Origin: Alistipes sp.
GTDB lineage: Bacteria; Bacteroidota; Bacteroidia; Bacteroidales; Rikenellaceae
DNA length: 11,361 nt
Direction: 5' to 3'
Assembly: GCA_029065825.1 (NCBI GenBank)
Contig: JAIEHQ010000127.1
Span: 1-11,361 of the forward strand
In this document: positions 6,853 to 11,361 of the stretch, in pieces
How positions within the stretch are numbered: the first letter of the stretch is position 1
Layout of the letters: every line of letters begins with the position of its first letter
The notes under the pieces: generated by a model
Told to the model about the DNA's origin: nothing
Seen by the model: only the letters and a program-made list of their open reading frames with translations
The model's database searches: none
Translations under genes and position numbers: made by a program

Positions 6853-8994
6853 TCAGAGGTTCTGCAGCGTGTATTCGATCATCTTCTCGCGCACGTTGAT
6901 CGTGTCGTCGGGCATCATCGAGTGATTCTGGTCGGGATAGACCATCATGTCGTAGCGCTTGCCCCAGCGGTTGAGGGCGCGGGCCATCTCCATCGCGTTC
7001 TGGAAGTGGACGTTGTCGTCGGCCGTGCCGTGTATCAGCAGCAGGCGCGTGCGGTCGTCGCGCAGCAGGTGGGCCAGGTTGATCGGCGAGTTGCCGTCGT
7101 AGCCCTCGGGATAGTCCTCCGGGAGTCCGTTGTAGTTCTCCGTGTAGATCGAGTCGTAGTAGCGCCACGAGGTTACGGGAGCGACGGCGATCGCCATCTT
7201 GAAGAGTCCGTCGCCCTTGCAGGCGCAGCCCAGGGCCATGAAGCCGCCGAACGACCAGCCGTAGATGCCGATGCGGTCGGCATCCACCCAGCTCTGGCGG
7301 GCCAGGTAGCGGGCCGCCGAGATCTGGTCCTCGACCTCAAGTGCGCCGAGGTTGCCGTAGGTGGCCTTGCGGAACGCCTCGCCGCGGAAGCCGGTGCCCC
7401 GGGGATCGACGCAGGCCACCACGTAGCCGTGCGCCGTCAGGGCCGACTCCCAGTCGGGTGCCCAGCGGTCGGATACCTGCTGCGATCCGGGACCCGAATA
7501 TTGGGTCATCAGCACCGGATAGCGCTTCGCGGGATCGAAGTCGGCCGGCTTGAGCAGGTAGCCGTTCAGCTCGTCGCCCCGCTCGGTGGTAAAGGTGAAG
7601 AACTCGCGCACGGGGAGGTCGGTCTGTGCGAGCCGCTCGCGCAGTTCGGCGTTGTCGGCCAGGGTGCGGAGCGGCCGGCCGTCGGCCGTGAAGACCTCCG
7701 TGCGGCTGGGGGTGGTGCTGTTCGAGCCTTCGCAGATGTAGTAGCTCAGGTCGGCGCTCGGGGCGATCGAGTAGAATCCGTCGCCGGGCGTGAGGCGCTG
7801 CTTGCCCTTGCCGTTCAGACCGATGCGGTAGAGGTCGCGGCGCAGCGGCGACCCTTCGGTCGAGAGGTAATAGACCTTGTCGCCGCGCAGGCCCACGAAG
7901 TCGGTAACCTCCCACTCGCCCTGCGTGACGGGGCGCAGCAGCCCCTTGTCGATGGAGTAGAGGTAGAGGTGGCGGAAGCCCGTCGAGGTCTCCTCGCCGA
8001 TGAGGAAGCGGCGGCCGTCGGGCAGGAACTGCAGCGGTTTGTTGGTGTGATCGACGTAGGTGGGCGACTGCTCGTCGAAGATGACGCGCTGCGTGCCGTC
8101 GGGCAGGCAGAGCACCAGCTCGTAGTGGTTCTGCCGGCGGTTGAGCCGCTGGAAGCAGAGCCGCCCGTCGGGGGTCCACAGCGGCTGGAGCAGGTACTGA
8201 CCCCGGTCGGGACCCGCGTCGATGCGTTCGGTGCGCTCCGTGTCGAGGTCATAGACGAAGAGATCGACCTCCGAGTTGCGGTCGCCGGCCTTGGGGTATT
8301 TGAAGGTGTAGGCCCGGTTGTAGAGCGTGCCGTCGAAGCGCATCATCTCGAATAGGGGCACCTGCGACTCGTCGAAGCGCAGGAAGGCGAGACGGCGGCC
8401 GTCGGGCGAGAAAGCGTAGGCGCGCGTGAAGGCGCACTCCTCTTCGTAAACCCAGTCGGTGGTGCCGTTGATCGTCTCGTTCCAGCGGCCGTCGCGGGTG
8501 ATGCGGCGTACGGAGTCGGCCTCGATGTCGTAGAGGTAGAGATCGTTGCCGCTCGAGAAGGCGATCGTCCGCCCGTCGGGCGAGAAGGAGGCGTCGCGCG
8601 TGCCCTCCATTTCCGTGAGGATCGGCCGCAGCCCCTCCTCGTCGCTCAGGTAGTAGCGCGTGGTGTAGGAGCGGCGGTAGATCGGCTCGGCACCGCGTGC
8701 GACGAGCATCCGTGTGCCGTCGGGCGAGAACTGGTAATCGACGATCGGGAAGTCGTCGCCGGGGGAGGCGAGCAGCGTCTGGCCCGGCAGGTCGTCGGCG
8801 TAGTTGTAGCGGACGACGGAGTTGTTTTCCAGGATGGTGTAGTGGCGGCCGTCGCTCATCGGGCGGATGCCCTGGGCGCGGCGGTTCATCGCGCGCAGGG
8901 CCACGATGTCGCGGTAGGTCGAAGGCGCCGTCGCGGTCGCCTCTGCGGCGACGAGGCCGCTCAGTAAGGTCAGCAGAAACAGTTTCTTGAACAT
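6853..8994 (-). CDS. dpp4: Periplasmic dipeptidyl peptidase IV (S9B serine peptidase)
   Basis: 713 aa, typical of bacterial DPP-IV. A signal peptide is evident (MFKKLFLLTLLSGLVAAEATA), so the enzyme should be periplasmic. The N-terminal two-thirds is a beta-propeller with recurring FSPDG-type turns (YQFSPDGTRM, ASFSPDGRTI, YAFSPDGRRL). The motif DWVYEEE (180-186) carries the double-glutamate pair (Glu185-Glu186, aligning with human Glu205-Glu206) that grips the substrate N-terminus and defines DPP-IV activity. The C-terminal alpha/beta hydrolase domain has the triad: Ser581 in GWSFGG, Asp659 in HGTADDNVHF (with the substrate-contacting Asn661) and His691 in DQNHSM. All key residues are present. 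It should release X-Pro or X-Ala dipeptides, probably as part of peptide feeding. It lies 12 nt after the hypothetical gene and 11 nt before the methyltransferase gene. Confidence 0.95.
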   Translation of the reverse strand: MFKKLFLLTLLSGLVAAEATATAPSTYRDIVALRAMNRRAQGIRPMSDGRHYTILENNSVVRYNYADDLPGQTLLASPGDDFPIVDYQFSPDGTRMLVARGAEPIYRRSYTTRYYLSDEEGLRPILTEMEGTRDASFSPDGRTIAFSSGNDLYLYDIEADSVRRITRDGRWNETINGTTDWVYEEECAFTRAYAFSPDGRRLAFLRFDESQVPLFEMMRFDGTLYNRAYTFKYPKAGDRNSEVDLFVYDLDTERTERIDAGPDRGQYLLQPLWTPDGRLCFQRLNRRQNHYELVLCLPDGTQRVIFDEQSPTYVDHTNKPLQFLPDGRRFLIGEETSTGFRHLYLYSIDKGLLRPVTQGEWEVTDFVGLRGDKVYYLSTEGSPLRRDLYRIGLNGKGKQRLTPGDGFYSIAPSADLSYYICEGSNSTTPSRTEVFTADGRPLRTLADNAELRERLAQTDLPVREFFTFTTERGDELNGYLLKPADFDPAKRYPVLMTQYSGPGSQQVSDRWAPDWESALTAHGYVVACVDPRGTGFRGEAFRKATYGNLGALEVEDQISAARYLARQSWVDADRIGIYGWSFGGFMALGCACKGDGLFKMAIAVAPVTSWRYYDSIYTENYNGLPEDYPEGYDGNSPINLAHLLRDDRTRLLLIHGTADDNVHFQNAMEMARALNRWGKRYDMMVYPDQNHSMMPDDTINVREKMIEYTLQNL

Positions 8995-9006
8995 GTACGA
9001 TGGGGT

Positions 9007-9693
9007 TTAAATGTCATCTACGTCGAAGTCGTAGCCCAGGCGTTTGCCCGTGATGAATTTCGAGTTGTCGAGTTTGGTGTTGAACTGATCGACCGTCACG
9101 CGCTTGTTGCTTTCGTAGGGGGGCAGCAGCAGGTCGAAGTTGAGGGCGTAGCAGATCGCCGCTTCGAGGATCGCGATCAGCGCCTCGCGCGAGATCTCCT
9201 CGCGCCCGAACTGCATGGCCCGCACCGCGCTCTGGTGCTTGCCCTCGGCGAAGTAGCGCTTCTCGCGATTGACGAAGATGCGCCCGATCAGGTAGCCCTC
9301 GTCGGCGTTGCGGTTGAACTTGAACGAGTCGGAGAGGAAGTTGTAGATGTTGATCACGCCGCAGTAGGAGTTGGCCCGCTCCTGCTGGACGTAGGGGTTC
9401 TGCCAGACGACGTGGTTGGCGTCGAATTCGAACACGTCGGTGTGCATCTGGAAGATCAGCAGGTCGTTGGCGATCTGGAGCTGTGCCTCGAACTTGCCCC
9501 GGTCGCGGTATTCGATCCGGACGCGGCGGTCGAGCCGCCCCTCCAGTCCGTCTTCCAGCTCGTAGGCCATTTCCAGAAGGGTATCCTTCAGGTCGTTGAA
9601 GGTGGCGAAGGTGTTGTCGAAGACTCGCTGCTTGAGCGTCGATTTGCTGACGATGGTTTCGAGTATTCTGCTTCGTAGCGGAATGTTTTCCAT
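9007..9693 (-). CDS. Conserved Bacteroidetes protein of unknown function
   Basis: 228 aa, no signal peptide and no membrane segment, so probably cytosolic. I do not know a function. From memory, proteins with the same MENIPLRSRILETIVSKSTL opening and TGKRLGYDF ending occur across Bacteroidetes as hypothetical proteins; a search would confirm this. The N-terminal third is helical and charged (the LKDTLLEMAYELEDGLEGRL region) and could form a coiled-coil or oligomer contact. The middle is beta-rich (VRIEYRDRGKFEAQLQIANDLLIFQMHTDVF) followed by a YCGVINIYNFLSDSFKFNR block and GYLIGRIFVNRE. No nucleotide-binding or hydrolase motif is visible. It starts 24 nt after the glucosaminidase stop and ends 12 nt before DPP-IV, so it is co-transcribed with two envelope proteins. 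Confidence 0.9.
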   Translation of the reverse strand: MENIPLRSRILETIVSKSTLKQRVFDNTFATFNDLKDTLLEMAYELEDGLEGRLDRRVRIEYRDRGKFEAQLQIANDLLIFQMHTDVFEFDANHVVWQNPYVQQERANSYCGVINIYNFLSDSFKFNRNADEGYLIGRIFVNREKRYFAEGKHQSAVRAMQFGREEISREALIAILEAAICYALNFDLLLPPYESNKRVTVDQFNTKLDNSKFITGKRLGYDFDVDDI

Positions 9694-9717
9694 AAGGGTT
9701 CTATCGAAAATTTGGTG

Positions 9718-10704
9718 TTATCGGATTCGGAGCGTCGCGCCCGTGCGGGGTTCGCCGCTGCGGAGGCGGTTCATGCGGGCGAGCGAGCGGCTGCGCACGG
9801 CGTACGACTGGGCGAGCGACCAGAGCGTTTCGCCTTCGCCGACGGTGTGGAACATGGCTTCGCCCTCCCAGCGGCGCTTCTTGCGGCCCAGATAGACCGT
9901 CTCGCCGGCCACGGGCTGTGCCGAGGAGCTTACCTCGTTGAATCGACGCAGGTTGCGGGCCGAGATGCGGAGGTCTCCGGCGATGCGCTCGAAGCTGTCG
10001 CCGTCGCGGGCCACGATGTAGTGCACGCCGTTGTTGCTGCGGATGTTGTAGCTCTTGCGCGAGCCGATCGAGACGCTGTAGTCGTCGGGGTCGATCGCCG
10101 TGCCGGAGAAAGCGGCCCGCTCCACGCTGCTCTCTGCGGCGAACCACTCGTCGGCCTTGTGTCCCGTGCCGGAGGCGTAGAGCGCCAGACCGTTCTCGCG
10201 GTCGAGCAGGAAGAGCTTGCTCTCCTCGATGATGCGGATGAGCCGCTCGGCGTAGTCGGGGGCGGTGGCGTAGCCGGCAGCCTTCAGACCGCGCGCCCAG
10301 TGCTTGTAGTCGGTGGGCGCATAGGCGAAGAGGGAGTCGTAGCGCGGCTGTCCGTCGAGGAACTCGGCGTGGTCGCGGTAGGAGGCCTCGACCGAAGGGT
10401 AGCTGCGGAAGCATTCGCCCTTTTCGTCGTCGTCGTAATAGACCGTCTCGCCCTTCCAGTTGCGCTTGCACTTGATGCCGAAGTGGTTGTTCGAGGCGCG
10501 CGACAGCCAGCTGTTGCCGCAGTCCGATTCGAGGATGCCCTGGGCCATCGTGATGCTGGCCGGAATGCCGTAGCGCTCCATGTGGGCGACGGCGATGTGC
10601 TTGTAGCGGTCCACGTACTCCTCGCGTGTCTGACGCGTCTGGGCCAGAGCCGGCATCGCGGCGACGAGGGCGGCGACGATTATTGCTTTCTTGGGAAAAA
10701 TCAT
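9718..10704 (-). CDS. Secreted glucosaminidase with two LysM domains
   Basis: 328 aa. A signal peptide (about residues 1-22, ending MPALAQ) is followed by a glucosaminidase domain of the FlgJ/Atl type (about 28-168). QGILESDCGN carries the likely catalytic Glu59, and NNHFGIKCK and YDSLFAY are further family marks. A linker leads to two LysM peptidoglycan-binding domains (about 228-272 and 284-327), each with the typical hxVxxGDSF/GETLWSLA opening. The protein should cleave the glycan strands of peptidoglycan in the periplasm, in growth, separation or turnover. The frame runs open far upstream to 11265, but the ATG at 10704 is chosen because the signal peptide begins there and a good promoter lies just before it, leaving a leader of about 17 nt. 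It is the first gene of a four-gene operon. Confidence 0.93.
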   Translation of the reverse strand: MIFPKKAIIVAALVAAMPALAQTRQTREEYVDRYKHIAVAHMERYGIPASITMAQGILESDCGNSWLSRASNNHFGIKCKRNWKGETVYYDDDEKGECFRSYPSVEASYRDHAEFLDGQPRYDSLFAYAPTDYKHWARGLKAAGYATAPDYAERLIRIIEESKLFLLDRENGLALYASGTGHKADEWFAAESSVERAAFSGTAIDPDDYSVSIGSRKSYNIRSNNGVHYIVARDGDSFERIAGDLRISARNLRRFNEVSSSAQPVAGETVYLGRKKRRWEGEAMFHTVGEGETLWSLAQSYAVRSRSLARMNRLRSGEPRTGATLRIR

Positions 10705-10712
10705 TATCTTTG
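10683..10712 (+). promoter_or_regulatory. Promoter of the glycosyltransferase-like gene
   Basis: TTG (10683-10685), a 19-bp spacer and TATCTTTG (10705-10712) match the consensus fully. The predicted start is near 10719, leaving an 88-nt leader before the ATG at 10807. The promoter overlaps the first codons of the glucosaminidase gene on the other strand. ATCTTTG occurs again 11 bp downstream (10717-10723), and CTTTG (10719-10723) forms an inverted repeat with CAAAG (10728-10732). Confidence 0.55.
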
Positions 10713-10727
10713 TTCGATCTTTGCAGA

Positions 10728-10758
10728 CAAAGGTAGAGTTTTCAAACGAAAATAGCAA
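10728..10758 (-). promoter_or_regulatory. Promoter of the glucosaminidase operon
   Basis: On the minus strand TTG (10758-10756) is followed after 20 bp by TACCTTTG (10735-10728), a full match to TAnnTTTG. The predicted start is near 10721, about 17 nt before the ATG at 10704. It faces the plus-strand promoter at 10683-10712. Confidence 0.65.
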
Positions 10759-10783
10759 CAGCCTCCCTCCCGCTTCGGGTCGG

Positions 10784-10799
10784 TCGCTGCCCACAGCGA
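10784..10799 (+). promoter_or_regulatory. Small hairpin just before the start codon at 10807
   Basis: TCGCTG (10784-10789) pairs with CAGCGA (10794-10799) around a CCCA loop, ending 7 nt before the ATG. It would sit in the ribosome-binding region of the leader and could modulate translation. It may also be chance in GC-rich DNA. Confidence 0.3.
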
Positions 10800-10806
10800 A
10801 TCGCAA

Positions 10807-11361
10807 ATGAATAAAATCCATATCATCACTCCGGTCAAGGACTCGATCGAACTGACCCGGAAGACCGCCGAGGCGGTCATGGCCTCCCGGCTTCCGGTGC
10901 CGTTTACCTACACGATCTACAACGATTTCAGCACGCCGGAGAATACGGCCGAACTGGAGCGTATGTCGCGCGAGCTGGGGTTCCGGCTGGTCAATCTCTC
11001 GGAGCTGACCGACCATCCCTCGCCCAACTACCGGCTGACGCTCATCACGGCCCGGCGCGAGGCGCTGGCCGAGGGGGCGGGGCTGCTCATCGTGGAGTCG
11101 GACGTGGTGGTGCCCGAGCATGCGCTCGGGGCGCTGGTGGCGGGAGCCGCCGGGCGGGGCGACTGCGCGCTGGCGGCCGCCGTGACGGTCGATGAGCAGG
11201 GGCGGATCAACTACCCCTACGAGTTCGCGGAGGGAAAGCGGGGCGTGGTGCGCGAGAAGAAGCACCTGAGCTTCTGCTGCACGCTGATGACCCCCCCCCG
11301 GTGGGGGGGGGGGGGGGGTGGGGGGGGGGGGGCGGGGGGGGCGGGGGCGGGCCGGGGGGGT
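10807..11361 (+). CDS. Glycosyltransferase family 2-like protein, truncated by bad sequence
   Basis: The ATG at 10807 opens MNKIHIITPVKDSIELTRKT, the standard beginning of a GT-A fold glycosyltransferase (a beta strand, then a nucleotide-binding loop). A second mark is GLLIVESDVVVPEHAL, where E97-S98-D99 stands in for the metal-binding DxD. No signal peptide is present, so it is probably cytosolic or membrane-associated, acting in envelope glycan synthesis; the acceptor and sugar cannot be told. About 161 residues are trustworthy, up to LSFCCTLM. From about 11291 the frame encodes only Pro and Gly runs from homopolymers, so the true C-terminus is missing from the data rather than from the organism. 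The gene is divergent from the glucosaminidase operon. Confidence 0.75.
   Translation, partial: MNKIHIITPVKDSIELTRKTAEAVMASRLPVPFTYTIYNDFSTPENTAELERMSRELGFRLVNLSELTDHPSPNYRLTLITARREALAEGAGLLIVESDVVVPEHALGALVAGAAGRGDCALAAAVTVDEQGRINYPYEFAEGKRGVVREKKHLSFCCTLMTPPRWGGGGGGGGGAGGAGAGRGG
11291..11361. other. C/G homopolymer tract, probable sequencing or assembly artefact
   Basis: A run of nine C is followed by about 60 bases that are almost all G with scattered T and C. It breaks into a normal coding frame and reaches the window end. Such tails are known from short-read chemistries in which missing signal is read as G, and at contig ends. It should not be annotated as biological. Confidence 0.85.

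Noticed and set aside
6842..7168. ATG-started longer version of the methyltransferase
   Set aside because: The extra 109 residues lie wholly within DPP-IV in another frame and are low-complexity; the family begins at the GTG at 6841.
6715..8355. 546-codon plus-strand frame opposite DPP-IV
   Set aside because: It is a Val/Ala/Gly/Arg-rich mirror of the DPP-IV codons, starts inside the methyltransferase gene and has no recognisable motif.
10705..11265. N-terminal extension of the glucosaminidase frame to 11265
   Set aside because: It runs antisense through the glycosyltransferase gene and both promoters; the signal peptide starts at 10704.
11300..11361. G-quadruplex or G-rich regulatory element
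   Set aside because: The abrupt homopolymer run at the end of the sequence inside a gene is better explained by a sequencing artefact.

Overview
The window reads as chromosomal DNA of a GC-rich member of the Bacteroidales, most like Alistipes (Rikenellaceae). Three observations support this. The identifiable promoters are of the Bacteroidetes sigma-ABfr type (TTG, 19-20 bp, TAnnTTTG). Leaders are short and Shine-Dalgarno sites are largely absent. The gene content includes a surface-type lipoprotein, a periplasmic DPP-IV, a LysM glucosaminidase and a hypothetical protein that I recall as conserved in Bacteroidetes. The genus is an inference.

Layout from left to right: (1) a truncated lipoprotein gene on the minus strand runs off the left edge (1-565). 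(2) An intergenic stretch (566-888) carries the lipoprotein promoter and, pointing the other way, a degenerate ~75-bp tandem repeat whose last unit supplies the promoter of the next operon. (3) A five-gene plus-strand operon (889-6269) holds cbiA, a PduO-type adenosyltransferase, cobQ/cbiP, cobD and cbiB. Gene order follows the order of the late cobalamin steps: a,c-diamidation, Co-adenosylation, the remaining four amidations, synthesis of aminopropanol phosphate and its attachment to make adenosylcobinamide phosphate. The last four genes are coupled by overlaps of 8-14 nt. (4) A strong bidirectional terminator (6307-6355) separates this operon from a convergent minus-strand operon.

(5) The minus-strand operon (10704 down to 6365) is, in transcription order: LysM-containing glucosaminidase, conserved hypothetical protein, DPP-IV-type prolyl dipeptidase and a methylated-DNA cysteine methyltransferase with a GTG start. 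Gaps are only 11-24 nt. (6) A divergent plus-strand glycosyltransferase-like gene begins at 10807. Its predicted promoter and that of the glucosaminidase face each other, with predicted start sites about 2 nt apart. (7) From about 11291 the sequence collapses into C/G homopolymers that look like a sequencing or assembly artefact at a contig end, so the glycosyltransferase gene is cut off.

No tRNA, rRNA, CRISPR array, insertion sequence or phage gene was seen. The cobalamin genes form a coherent but partial pathway: corrin-ring synthesis and the nucleotide-loop genes (cobU, cobS, cobT) are not in this window. I found no clear new defence or mobile system. The points most worth a second look are the tandem promoter-like repeats, the face-to-face promoters, the apparent lack of a cobalamin riboswitch before the cobalamin operon, and the uncharacterised gene between a cell-wall hydrolase and DPP-IV.
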